A stretch of DNA of 64,000 nt, from contig WHVY01000005.1 of assembly GCA_022266195.1 (NCBI GenBank), forward strand, positions 4,154,001-4,218,000. Reading direction: 5' to 3'. This stretch comes from Tetranychus cinnabarinus. Taxonomy: Eukaryota > Arthropoda > Arachnida > Trombidiformes > Tetranychidae. Position numbers and translations under genes: made by a program. This document shows, in pieces, positions 47,461 to 57,659 of the stretch. Every line of letters starts with the position of its first letter. Positions within the stretch are counted from its first letter, which is position 1. The notes beneath the pieces were generated by a model that was not told where the DNA came from, did not search any database, and was given only the letters and a program-made list of their open reading frames with translations.

Positions 47461-48648
47461 TTAGTTCAAAAGTTTTATGGACCTTATTTTGTTATTGGGG
47501 AAAAGAATGGTTCACTGCTGCTAGTTAATCCTGAAAACGAAGAAAGATTTACTTTTAACTTGGAGCTTACCAAACCACATGTAGGGATAATCCCTGAAAG
47601 TTTAAAAACTTTGAAAGCGAAACTCATAAGTGAAGCAGATGATAATGATGCCAATGATGAACTTCTAAGTGCTACTTTAAATGAACAATTAAGTTTGAAT
47701 TCAAGTGATTTGAATGATTCTAATGATTATAATCAAAGTATTGAAGCTGATAATGAAAATGCTGTTAATAATAATTCAAATGAATTAGATTCTGAATCCG
47801 AAAAGTCAACTATTGCAGATGACAATCAGTCTGTTGACTTAAATCCAGTTAAACAATTAAGTAAAAAGAAGAAGAAAAGACGAAAATACAAGACTGCTAA
47901 TCGCGAGATAATGTCTAATCAAGTCATAAGTAGTCAAGATGCTGAAAAAGTTGGTCCAACAACTCGAAAAAGAAAGATAATTTCAGTTAACCTAATTATC
48001 TTAAGTGAGTTTGTAAACTCTGGAAAATTTAAAATTAGCGCAAATAATCCTTTGCAATTAATTCGCGCTCAAAGTACGAATACAGTTGAGAGGGAGTTAC
48101 TGTTTGGGGAAGAAGGTTCTTCACTTTCATTTGTTCTTCCATTGTCTTCAGTTGACAAATTAGTTCAATTGTCCTTTTCAATTTCTATTTCAAATTTTCT
48201 CTTAGTTTATAAACTAAATCATTTCTTCTTTGAATTTTTCCTGTTAAATTCATCAAGTTCTAAGCTTAATTCAGTTAAATTAAGTATTAATTGTTTAAAT
48301 TTGTGCCAAATTGATTATAATCAAAGTCTTCAAAGTCAGAAGTTCTATTTAGAATTTGGAAATTTTGGTTTTCCCATCAAGTCTTTAGACTATTCATCAC
48401 GCTTTTTTAAGCAAACTGTTAATTGTGTTTTGAGCTTTAATAAGCTAATTGTGTTCAACGTTGAATCATTCAACCGTGTTCTTCATCAATTTGAACTTTG
48501 GCAAATTTTTGTGATCGAACTTTTTGGTAATCTCTTTGCAAGTCTGTGGACTAGTGCGGTTAGGTGTTTAATTGGAGGTTATACAGTTTATAAACTTAAC
48601 TCAACTTTAAAACCTGTTCAAGTTTTCGTTTTTCGTGAAGCAATTATC
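46205..48648 (+). CDS. Pol 3' part: integrase (copy B) and long basic/hydrophobic tail
   Basis: Integrase has an N-terminal zinc-binding region (GGHFGVEKT...CQNCNKC) and a DDE core: Asp in LEMDAQGP, Asp in QTDRGRNF, Glu in GTVERVNR. A C-terminal part (KFYGPYFVIG) exists only here. Next come an acidic Asn/Ser-rich stretch and a basic KKKKKRRK tail (about 47,860-47,890). From about 47,990 to 48,648 the frame stays open, although the translation is Leu/Phe/Ser-rich and looks unlike a folded domain; it then runs without a stop into the extra ORF. In this copy nothing upstream joins it in frame to RT. Confidence 0.85.
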
Positions 48649-51645
48649 ATGTCTTCTGCTGTTATTGAACACAACTCTGATTCTAATGAATCTTTCGCCT
48701 GTGCTGAAGGCTCAATCGTTTCAAGTGAAGTTTTTTCTCGTGATTTGGGAAAAATTTTAAAGGATATTCCGAAGAAAGCTCCTGTGGTAACCCTTGATGA
48801 CAAGGAAATTGATGATAATCAAAAAGGTAAAACTGATAAAGTGGAAGCTTCAACCTCAGATGGTCGGAAATCAGATCCTAATGTGCGAAACCATTTACTG
48901 TCAATGCTATCTACTGGATGGGGAGATGGAGATGAAACTCCAATGGAAACTGATGCAGAGGCTGATAAGCCCAAAGTCCATCCATATTTTACTCTTGGAG
49001 GTAATGCTTATGGTAAAAGAGGAATCAAGGATCCATTGCCCAAGTCAACTGCTTTTGGTTTGTATGATCCTTCAATTGATCTACGTTCAAAGGACAATAG
49101 TCCGTATCCTCCTCCTGATGCAAATCAACAGAGATTTAACTGTTTGTTTCCGGCTCCTAAGCCTATTGATGAAAAAGAATTGCCATTTTATAACCGAACT
49201 GAATACTTTATCAAAGCTCAAGATTGGGTTGAGAAGGACATCAGGAAGTCCAATGATGATAAAGCGTGGTTTGAATCTTTCATAAAAGAAAAGATACAGT
49301 TTAACGTCGTGGATACCAATCTAGACAACATCCAATTTGGATCTTTGCGAAAAGGATTTGCTGCAAGTCAAGTCATTCATACCGAATTGGGTCGGTTGAA
49401 AGAATTCATGACCTGCCAGTTGTGTGAGCAAATTGCTCTCAATCCAAAGATTTGTGCAACATGTACAAAGATTTACTGTCTTAGCTGCGTTCGCTGGTTA
49501 CAATCTTTACCTGGCGACCTTCAATTGACAAAAGTCACAGAAGCAGATAAGTTCATGTGCATTAATTCATCTTGTTTGGTTGGAATTGAACTTAATGGTT
49601 ATCCTAAATATACAGAAGTTATGAACGAAGAAATTCGCAAGTTATACAGTGAAGCCACCTTTACCTGTCACCGTCAATTCTGTGAGGCACAATTAAGTGT
49701 TACTCAAATTCTGTATCATTTATCCAGATGTAAAAATGGCCCGATTGTCTATGAGTTTGACAAAACTCTTCAGTTAAATTTCATTTCTGGTCCAGTTCGT
49801 GAAGAACTCAATCGTAAGAAGGTTTCGCTAAAAAGCATTTTACCTGCGCATTTAAAATTAAGAGAACCAACGCAAACACACGAGCAACGATGGCACAAGA
49901 AGGCATTAGGATATGCATTCTTCTCGAAGAGTCACAAACTCAATCCTCAAGAGTTTCATCCGGAGTTAATCAGAGCGCAAACTAATTTCAAATCAAATTA
50001 TTGGAATAATTTAGCAAGACAAAGAGATCCAACGGAACCGATTGATGAAGCTGAGCAATTCGCCTTAGCTTTTGGATTTCCTAGCTGTTCGAAGGTACCA
50101 ATTCCAGACGTCAAAAGACGATGGCCAACAACTCGATGCTCTCGAGTTCCGCACTATTTACTCGATTATTCATTAAATTGGAAGCGATGGTACAAATATG
50201 TTGATGCTCGTGATGATGACTCTCTGTCAACAACCTCAACTGAAATTATGTACGCTATTGATGTGGAAGATACACAATCTCCATTTATCAGAATCGATCC
50301 TTATGAACGATTAGCTCCTGCAGATGCTGAAGTTGTTCAGGAATGGCTTATGGAAGCATTCCCGTCTAGTCTGAATCCTCGATCGATTTATAAAGAGCCA
50401 AATACTTCAAAGAAAGAAAATAAAATTTTCCATACCGTCCAAAGACGTGGTTTTCTGGCTCAAAGTTTCATTAACAGACCAAAGGCTAACCTGCCAGCAA
50501 TGTTGGATGACCAACTGAAAGTTGTTAATGATGGTGCTGCTCAAGTTGCTGATAAGCAGTTAATTTTCTCAATTTCAACAATGAATATTTCTGTTTGGGA
50601 AAATGGACGAATGAGACCTCGACCTTGCTGGGTACTCATAATGGATGGTAACATGCAAGTTATCTATGAGACGTTTGTTCGATATCGTGATATTGAATAT
50701 ATTGATTCAACTTGGCATGGACTAAGTCCAAAGGATCTCAAGTATGCTCGTAATTTATTTATGGTAAGAGATCAAGTTCTCAAATATTTGGCCTGCGCTA
50801 ACATAATCGTAGGTTATGGGTTAATAAACCATTTGGACAACCTTGGTTTCACGAAAGATGAGATTCGTTTGTTGCATCCTAAATTGAGAGATGTCAACAA
50901 TTTCTATTCACCTTACATCGAGCATCCGATGCATCTTAATGCAATTGCCTTCCTCTGGTTTACTGGTTATACTTTGCCGGTAAAAGCACATTCTCCCGCA
51001 GTCGAAACGACAACAGTCTTGCGACTTTATTATTTGCAACATGAGGAGATTGAACGAATGGCTAAAACTTGGAATGGCATACACAACGAGAACGTTCAAC
51101 AAACGTGTGGTAACAGAGTTACAGCTGCCTTAATCTACGAATTTGATCAAGGAGTGCAAAAAGGTCTTTGTTCATGGCCTACCGAATGGGGAACTCATCC
51201 ACAAAGGAGAAGAAGAATTCCGTTCCCTGTCTTTTCTGACAATTGCGTTTTGCCTGATAAGGCTATGTTGGTAACAGTTGCAAATAGATGCAACATAAAC
51301 ATCGAGGTACTGAAAAGTCAAGTTGCCATGTCTTCACAATCGCCTGTAGCCCGAGCTAGGAGACAAGCTAAAGCAATTGCCTATTGCAAAAAGAAGGAAT
51401 CTATTGCTGAAACAGTTGCCAGATTTGAGGAAGAAAGAAGAGAAGAAAGAAAGCTGAAAAGAGCTGCTGAAAAGGATAACAATCCATCTGCATCAAAAAG
51501 TTCAAGAATAAATTCTACTGGTTCAATGGATGCAAGTTCTTCAAAAGTTTCTCAAAGTTTTGAATCAAGTGATGCCTCAAAGAAGAAAGTTACGTTCGCT
51601 GATTCGACTACGGAACCAATTCCAACTGATGATGAATGGAAGTAA
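48649..51645 (+). CDS. Extra retrotransposon ORF: RING-like, zinc finger, exonuclease-like, 998 aa
   Basis: Starts at ATG 48649, in frame with pol, and ends 31 bp before the 3' LTR. Residues 1-120 are acidic and Ser-rich. A RING-like cluster lies at about 256-309 (C-x2-C-x9-C-x2-C-x4-C-x2-C, then FMCINSSC). A second finger at about 340-361 (C-x4-C...H-x3-C) recalls TRAF or RAG1-type fingers beside a RING. Residues about 638-805 follow the pattern of DEDDh 3'-5' exonucleases of the REXO/ISG20 type: VIYETFVRYRDIEYIDSTWH, IIVGYGLINHLDNL, HSPAVETTTVLRLY. However, the Asp/Glu of motif I and the Asp of motifs II and III appear replaced; only the His remains. The C-terminus is charged and coiled-coil-like. 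No signal peptide or membrane anchor, so not env. Function unknown; likely a captured host gene. Confidence 0.8.
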   Translation: MSSAVIEHNSDSNESFACAEGSIVSSEVFSRDLGKILKDIPKKAPVVTLDDKEIDDNQKGKTDKVEASTSDGRKSDPNVRNHLLSMLSTGWGDGDETPMETDAEADKPKVHPYFTLGGNAYGKRGIKDPLPKSTAFGLYDPSIDLRSKDNSPYPPPDANQQRFNCLFPAPKPIDEKELPFYNRTEYFIKAQDWVEKDIRKSNDDKAWFESFIKEKIQFNVVDTNLDNIQFGSLRKGFAASQVIHTELGRLKEFMTCQLCEQIALNPKICATCTKIYCLSCVRWLQSLPGDLQLTKVTEADKFMCINSSCLVGIELNGYPKYTEVMNEEIRKLYSEATFTCHRQFCEAQLSVTQILYHLSRCKNGPIVYEFDKTLQLNFISGPVREELNRKKVSLKSILPAHLKLREPTQTHEQRWHKKALGYAFFSKSHKLNPQEFHPELIRAQTNFKSNYWNNLARQRDPTEPIDEAEQFALAFGFPSCSKVPIPDVKRRWPTTRCSRVPHYLLDYSLNWKRWYKYVDARDDDSLSTTSTEIMYAIDVEDTQSPFIRIDPYERLAPADAEVVQEWLMEAFPSSLNPRSIYKEPNTSKKENKIFHTVQRRGFLAQSFINRPKANLPAMLDDQLKVVNDGAAQVADKQLIFSISTMNISVWENGRMRPRPCWVLIMDGNMQVIYETFVRYRDIEYIDSTWHGLSPKDLKYARNLFMVRDQVLKYLACANIIVGYGLINHLDNLGFTKDEIRLLHPKLRDVNNFYSPYIEHPMHLNAIAFLWFTGYTLPVKAHSPAVETTTVLRLYYLQHEEIERMAKTWNGIHNENVQQTCGNRVTAALIYEFDQGVQKGLCSWPTEWGTHPQRRRRIPFPVFSDNCVLPDKAMLVTVANRCNINIEVLKSQVAMSSQSPVARARRQAKAIAYCKKKESIAETVARFEEERREERKLKRAAEKDNNPSASKSSRINSTGSMDASSSKVSQSFESSDASKKKVTFADSTTEPIPTDDEWK

Positions 51646-51664
51646 TTTTGGGTTCTTAGTCATC

Positions 51665-51674
51665 GAGGAGGGGA
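51665..51674 (+). other. Polypurine tract
   Basis: GAGGAGGGGA, two bases before the 3' LTR, is the expected plus-strand primer site. Confidence 0.8.
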
Positions 51675-51676
51675 TG

Positions 51677-52692
51677 TGAAGGGTAGAGTTGCCCAAAATC
51701 ATTCCAATCATAATCATTTGATAAAAATCATTTAATCATTTAATCTTTAATTTTCATTTTGTTCAGCTTATAAGCTTCATTGGTTAAAATATAAAAATTG
51801 GTTTTGTAAATTTTGTAATAATCCCTAACAATGACATCATAAGATTGTTTACTGTTGTCACAGTGATAATTGGTCAGAGCTTCTAAGCTTACATAACTAT
51901 TCCTTTTCCTTTTTCTTTTGTTCTTTTCCTTCCGTTTAGTAACGTATATAAGGGTTTCTCATAATTGAGTTTAATTGTCTTTTTTGATCTGAAATGAACT
52001 GAATCTAAAAATATCTTTAAGTGTTCTTTTTGCAATTCTGTTAATAAGTTGTTAAAATTCATCTTCATGGTTTATAAACCTTCATCTTTTTCTTATTTTT
52101 GGGTTAATTTGGTGTTTAATAAATATCTTTAAGTTTTTCTAAAATTTCCATTTGTGCTCTTAATTTTGTGCTTCCTAAAGACTCTAGTCTATTTGTGTTT
52201 TCTCATCATATTTGCCTAATCGATTCTGGTCAATGCTCGAGATTACAGCTATTGAATTGTGTGCTATTTTATTGATTATAATCATCGAGTTCAACTTCTC
52301 AGTTTTTAGCTGTTTCTGGTTAGAGTTTGGAAACTCGTTTCAACTCTAAATTCATCTTTTGCTTTCTAAAGCTAATTGGTCAACAAGATAAGGGTTCAAG
52401 AGCTTCTAAGCTAACTCAACAGTATAAGTGACCAAACCAGTCGAATCTAGTTTCATTGTTTCAAGTAACATTCTTGGTCAACTTGTGGTTTCTAAACCTT
52501 TGGTAATCCAGTCTAATCCGGTGATCGTATTCCTTAGTTTGTAAACTAGTGATCCTAAAAGAACCTGAACATTCAGGATTTGAAAGACTGAATAAATCTT
52601 CTGAGTTTGTTTGAATTCAACTTTAATTGTGATTAAATTTAATTGTGTTTAAAACAACTCCGCGTTTCTAAACTGAACTGTTTAACCTTTCA
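51677..52692 (+). repeat. 3' LTR, 1016 bp
   Basis: Same length and, as far as I can see, the same sequence as the 5' LTR. Confidence 0.95.
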
Positions 52693-53186
52693 GACGATTA
52701 TAAAGGATTTTCCAGCAGGAGTTTTTACAAAGATAATTCCTAAATATCAATATAAGCTAAAATCAGAGTCAGATAGGTAAATAAGTGAAGATGGATAATT
52801 AAATATAGAATTGTTTAGCATGACCGAACTTAAAGATGCTTCAGAACAAGGACTGTAAATCATTCAAATTGAATAAGAATTTTGAAAAATAACCTTATTA
52901 CCTTAATTCAACAATAATCTTCAGATAAACATTCCATCGATACCTGGAATCGGAAAAATACGACTTGTTTGAATGAAATTTTTAAATTATGAATTACCGA
53001 AACAATAAATTACAGATTTGCCGATTCTACAAATTTTACTAAAAATATTATTTTCAAATCCGATAATATGAGTTTGCGATATAATTTTTGAGGAAAAATT
53101 GATAATAAATAATAGAAAATGATAATTTAAAGGTAAAATTAATATTATTTATTCATAGTCAAATCTTTCAAAATTTTACATATTGA
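52693..53186. repeat. Spacer S11, inverted, right piece
   Basis: 494 bp, starting with the duplicated GACG. Together with 38587-38954 it rebuilds one inverted 858-bp spacer. Confidence 0.9.
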
Positions 53187-53339
53187 TTATCCATGGAAAG
53201 CTGCAAACAGCTGTGCTCGTGCAGTTGCAAGCTCTTCAGGTGTTAATGGTTTTTTGGTGTAACTGTAAGCTGAAGACAGTCCAACAACGATTGAAAGCAT
53301 TAGCACAAAGAGAAACACTTTAAGAATTTGGGGATTCAT
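53187..53339 (-). CDS. Secreted short peptide, pair 12 left
   Basis: Same protein; promoter B, CTGTC allele. Left flank GATAATTTAAAGG as at the left edge of pair 1. Confidence 0.85.
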   Translation of the reverse strand: MNPQILKVFLFVLMLSIVVGLSSAYSYTKKPLTPEELATARAQLFAAFHG

Positions 53340-53900
53340 TTTAGTTATAGTGGATTAAAGTTGAACGTTTAACTTGAAAGTTAACTTTGAAATCAAGATG
53401 AACTATGATAACTGTAAGGTGCAAGACTGAGTATTTATAGTATTTCTAGAAATGCAATGAAAAAATAAAAAATTTGCAAGTTTAAGTTTATTTGGTTTAT
53501 TTCTTTTTTATTTTGAATATTATTAATCATTGTTTACTGAAAATCAAGGTGATCAAATGTAAAATTGCTAGACAGAGATGAGTAAACAATAGGTTAATGT
53601 CTTTTAATCAGTTTAAATTATAAATTTAAGATTGACATCTAGTGCACTAATTTACCTGTTTACCTTTTTGAATAGTTTAATCAAATTAAAATTCATTAAA
53701 CAATGACTAATAATATTCAAATGAAAATAGATATAAATCAAATAAATTTATACTTGTGCATTGATTATTTGTTCATTTTGTTTCTAACAATACTATAAAT
53801 ACTCAAGATTTTACCTTAAACTTACCACAGTTCGTCTCAATTTCACTGATTCATTTGTTTTCAATTTAGTCTTTGTCAACTTTAATCCACTATAACTAAA
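53340..53900. promoter_or_regulatory. Promoter block P, inverted (pair 12)
   Basis: Inverted P with a few private changes (TGCATTGATTATT near 53,757, TTACCACAG near 53,823), so it is somewhat older than or separate from the P of pairs 10-11. The TTACCACAG change lies in the initiator region of promoter A. Confidence 0.88.
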
Positions 53901-54053
53901 ATGAATCCCCAAATTCTTAAAGTGTTTCTCTTTGTGCTGATGCTTTCAATCGTTGTTGGACTATCTTCAGCTTACAGTTACACCAAAAAACCATTAACAC
54001 CTGAAGAGCTTGCAACTGCACGAGCACAGCTGTTTGCAGCTTTCCATGGATAA
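53901..54053 (+). CDS. Secreted short peptide, pair 12 right
   Basis: Same protein; promoter A, CTATC allele, plus a private silent CTA to CTG change near 53,939. Confidence 0.85.
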   Translation: MNPQILKVFLFVLMLSIVVGLSSAYSYTKKPLTPEELATARAQLFAAFHG

Positions 54054-54324
54054 TCAATATGTAAAATTTTGAAAGATTTGACTATGAATAAATAATATTA
54101 ATTTTACCTTTCAATTATCATTTTCTATTATTTATTATCAATTTTTCCTCAAAAATTATATCGCAAACTCATATTATCGGATTTGAAAATAATATTTTTA
54201 GTAAAATGTGTAGAATCGGCAAATCTGTTATTTATTGTTTCGGTAATTCATAATTTAAAAATTTCATTCAAACAAGTCGTATTTTTCCGATTCCAGGTAT
54301 CGATGGAATATTTATCTGAAGATT

Positions 54325-56479
54325 GTTCGTATTCATTTGCATGATTTTTGTTGAATTAGTATGCGCGGGTTTGCAATTAATATCAGTCATTTAATCTAAC
54401 TCGAATTTGTAGATTTGTCAAATTAGTGATTATTTTTTTTATCAAAAATTTTACGCATGATTAATGCATCCAATGATGTTTTATCCATCAATTCATAGGC
54501 ATGGTTGCAAAGTTCACGTCGAGCAAAGTGCTTATCGGAATTTTGATACACAAATAAATACAAATCAGACATCATTAATTTTCCTTCTCTCTACTGTCAG
54601 CAAGTTACTCCAAGTGACCTTAAGCGTTTGCATTATTATTCTTCGAACTACTGAAGCTCATGGTCTAAAACCATCAACTGTTTGAGGGCTATGACTGCAA
54701 AAAGTCGTAAAAGGAATAAACGCCCAGTAGTGTGAAGCTCATGATCAAGTAAAATATGTCAACAGAAATAGTTTATGTGCGACTTTTTCATTTGCAAGTT
54801 TTCTTTGATTAAATTCAAATCCAGGAGATTATTTTAGTCATTAGATATATCGAGGGAAGTATCCCAGGGGTCTCAATAATTTTGGTTAGACCATATGCAT
54901 TCGATAGAGCACAAAAAGCTATTGTTAACGTCTCCCGTTTCGGAAACTTTCGGATCACGAGTAAATTGAGGTCAAGAATTCGATTTTGGTCGAAAAAATG
55001 CAATTTCGCAATTTTTTCAACTCTATTTTTTATGCATGTACCAAGGTTTTCCGACCAGAAAAAACGATTTTCAGTTTTTGTACCCCTTCAAATCTCCAAA
55101 ATCCCAACTCTTAACTCGAAAGGAAAATTTTTTGTGTATTCCTTTCATTACCGATCTCAGCGTTGTAAACTGTGGAAAAATTTCAGTTCTCAACTTGAAA
55201 GTATGAAAAATGTTATTATATGAGTCCTTTGCTTGCTTTATTAATTTGGTTCAATATTTTGTTCCTAATTAATCCATTTTTCTAACTTAATATTGTATAC
55301 AGTTAAATATGTTCATGTTTCACCTTGTCAATCAGTCAACCTAGTTCTAATCCAGATATAACATTGTGGTTAACCGTTAACCTTTCATTTTCTGGTTAAC
55401 CCATTACACAGTCATGTTGCTTTGTTTTCTTCTGCTACCTTTTCCTTCCACTTCAATTCATATTTAAATTTCAATCAAGTTGATTATTCAGTTAATTGGC
55501 AGATTTATTGTATCACTGGAATGTTTTCACATCATCGCCTAATGTAATAATGATTCTGTTAACAAGATTGCAATAGAAGTACTCTTCAATTGGTAAGGAA
55601 TCAAATGAAAAGACATGATAAAAATTGGATTCTCTTGCGACAAAAATGTTTCTCTCTATACGCAAAGCCAATCAATGGATGTTATTTTTACCAAAACATA
55701 TAAACTTATTGTTGAAATGTGCTCAACATCAGTGCATAAACCATCATTGACATCATTTTATCCTTTCAATCCATTGTGCTTTTAATGGTTCAAAAGAAAC
55801 GTAAATGTTTTCTTTTGCTCTCTTGGTGATTAATATTAATTATAATTACATCTTTTTGTATAAGGGTATGTTCATGATGCTCCATGTGTAATGTATTTTT
55901 AATATATCATTACATATATTGAAAGAGAGGAGCGTGAAAAAGTGAAAGAAAATATTTGTTGCAAACTCAGAATTAGATTAATGTTTGAATATTTTTCCTT
56001 CTTTCACTTACCGTTGCTCAAGTATTGAAAAGAAAGCTGGAGAAACAATTTTGCGCTGAGTCAATCAAAGTCAATATAAATCATGTAAATCAGTGAAATG
56101 TGAATAACATTCACTCTCTAAGTAAACCTGTGTATAATTATCACAGTCTATCCTTTTCACACAGCAATTCATGGCAGTAATTTTCCTCAGAGAATCCAAT
56201 TTACAAGTTTACTTATCAAATTATCTAATGATAAAAATAATTTCATCTCTTTTTTATTCAAGTAGCAACTTGGCATAAAAGGATTTCCACCAACAATTAC
56301 CGGAGAAAATGCTGTTAACCTAAAGATTGGATCCTAAATTGAAGTCAACTGTAGCTGTAACTGCATTTCAATTGCTTTTTTCGTCTCTTTCAAATTCTGG
56401 TTCCAATTAAAATTGAAATTTGCCATTTTCCTGATTTATCCATGTAAATGGGGCGAAACTCGTCAGATTACCAAATTAA
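54325..56479. other. Unique flank; possible transposon remnant at 54,840-55,215
   Basis: Array similarity stops near 54,324. No gene is supported. Around 54,840-55,215 the base composition changes (more CG, words such as TTTCGGAAACTTTCGGATC), and there is an imperfect hairpin, GAAAAAATGC / GCAATTTTTTC, at about 54,993-55,018. This resembles non-autonomous mobile DNA, but no ends are visible. Confidence 0.35.
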
Positions 56480-56872
56480 ATGGATCCAACAATTCACTGG
56501 TGGGTCGTTGTTGGTTCAATTCCTAGTGAAGTAAAAACTGGAAATCCAAATGTATTCCAATTAGGATGTAATATATTGATTGTAATTCACTTTGGCCAAG
56601 AAATGCTGATTGAATTTGTATCTTTATATCAACAGTTATTACGATCATCAGGAAACAAAATGCAAAATATTCGTCTCGATGGTAAATTAAATGTTGACTA
56701 TGAATTTACTTTGCTGGCTTTCGATAAAACTGGTTGGCCAAATGCTGTTCCTGGTAATGAAATTACAATCTTCAATTACTTCAGAGTTGTATTTTTCTGG
56801 TTACTATTCGTCTATAGAGTAATACTTATTTACTCAACATTGTATTATAACATTAATCATATTTACTCATGA
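56480..56872 (+). CDS. Unrecognised open frame, 130 codons, possibly an eroded gene
   Basis: ATG-started frame with animal-like codon use in its middle (a segment with LLRSSGNKMQNIRLDGKL and FDKTGWPNAVPGNE). An overlapping frame at about 56,430-56,525 also looks coding (ETRQITKLNGSNNSLVGRCW) and ends in a stop, which would fit a frameshifted pseudogene. I cannot assign a family. Confidence 0.25.
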   Translation: MDPTIHWWVVVGSIPSEVKTGNPNVFQLGCNILIVIHFGQEMLIEFVSLYQQLLRSSGNKMQNIRLDGKLNVDYEFTLLAFDKTGWPNAVPGNEITIFNYFRVVFFWLLFVYRVILIYSTLYYNINHIYS

Positions 56873-57659
56873 TAATGGAAGAACCAAACAAATGGTTTAC
56901 AATGTAAAATTTCAATTGAACATGAGAAATGAGCAACAACTGACGGAACAATTCAATTCTCTTTTCTCATTAGCATTCAATTGATTTGACTTAAAGACAT
57001 AAAAAATGTTTAAATTTGTGGTTTAATTAAACGGCACTAACAAATCAAAATCATCACTAATGGTTGGACTTCATTTGGGCGAATGCATTTCCCAAACGTA
57101 AATTAGTGTAATTAAATTTTGAAAAGATACAAACAATGGTTCAAGTGCTTTTCTTGTGGAGGCAGACGAAGAGAAACGTGAAATGAAATGATTCAAAGAA
57201 AAGTTAATTAACATTGTCAATTAGAGTTAATCGCATGTAATCAATTTGAACAAAGCATTTGAAGTCATTGTTGATAAAATGAAAACAGCAAAGACAAGTA
57301 AAATACAAAAATAATCCTCACTGCACTTTAACCAAAGGCAACAAAAATTTACCTGCAAATTATACTTAAATGTAATTCATTTCATTTCATCTCATTTCTT
57401 TTCATGAACCACACCAATTTATCTCTTTCCCTTGACTGCAATGAGAGGGAGTAAATAAAGGTAAAAGGTAAGGTTGATGATAATGAATATGATAATGAGA
57501 GTTCAACTATTAGAGAAATAAATCCAGGATTAAGTGTGAAGCAAGGTGTCAACAAATTTCACTAATTTAGATTTTATAACACCTTATTGGAGTCCAAAAA
57601 TTGAATCAGTTTTTGATGGCAGATCTTTTCCTTCTGTCATGTCAACTTGTCTTGGAATC
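56873..57659. other. Intergenic
   Basis: Nothing recognisable; AT-rich with short repeats such as CATTTCATTTCATCTC near 57,380. Confidence 0.45.

Larger units (their letters stand above)
38951..52696 (+). mobile_element. Ty3/gypsy-type LTR retrotransposon with extra 3' ORF
   Basis: LTRs start TG and end CA, and are flanked by a 4-bp GACG target duplication (38951-38954 and 52693-52696). Domain order gag, protease, RT, RNase H, integrase is that of Ty3/gypsy. The LTRs show no difference that I can see, so the insertion is young. The copy is nevertheless broken: pol carries a 1256-bp tandem duplication with a frame change and a nested 963-bp insertion. An additional ORF sits where errantiviruses carry env, but it is not env-like. 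Plus-strand orientation. Confidence 0.95.
19684..54324. repeat. Array of 12 inverted peptide-gene pairs, 1725-bp period
   Basis: Unit layout: minus-strand gene (153 bp), divergent promoter block P (561 bp), plus-strand gene (153 bp), spacer S (858 bp); 153+561+153+858 = 1725. Consecutive plus-strand ATGs lie 1725 bp apart from 20617 to 38434, except one 1724 (one base lost near 26,220) and one 2293 (insertion at 31,377). Pairs 11 and 12 are separated by the LTR retrotransposon. Removing the element and its 4-bp target duplication leaves exactly 858 bp of spacer. Units differ by only a few SNPs. At the left edge (19,684) the array begins inside an inverted S; at the right edge (about 54,324) it ends inside a direct S. 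Confidence 0.97.

Noticed and set aside
48794..49285. 163-codon frame overlapping the extra retrotransposon ORF
   Set aside because: Shifted frame inside the larger ORF, Met/Leu-rich with no motif.
48649..51645. Extra ORF as an env gene
   Set aside because: No signal peptide, no furin site and no membrane anchor; zinc-finger and exonuclease-like patterns instead.
54464..54685. 73-codon frame after the array
   Set aside because: No signal peptide at its start and no recognisable similarity; nothing supports expression.
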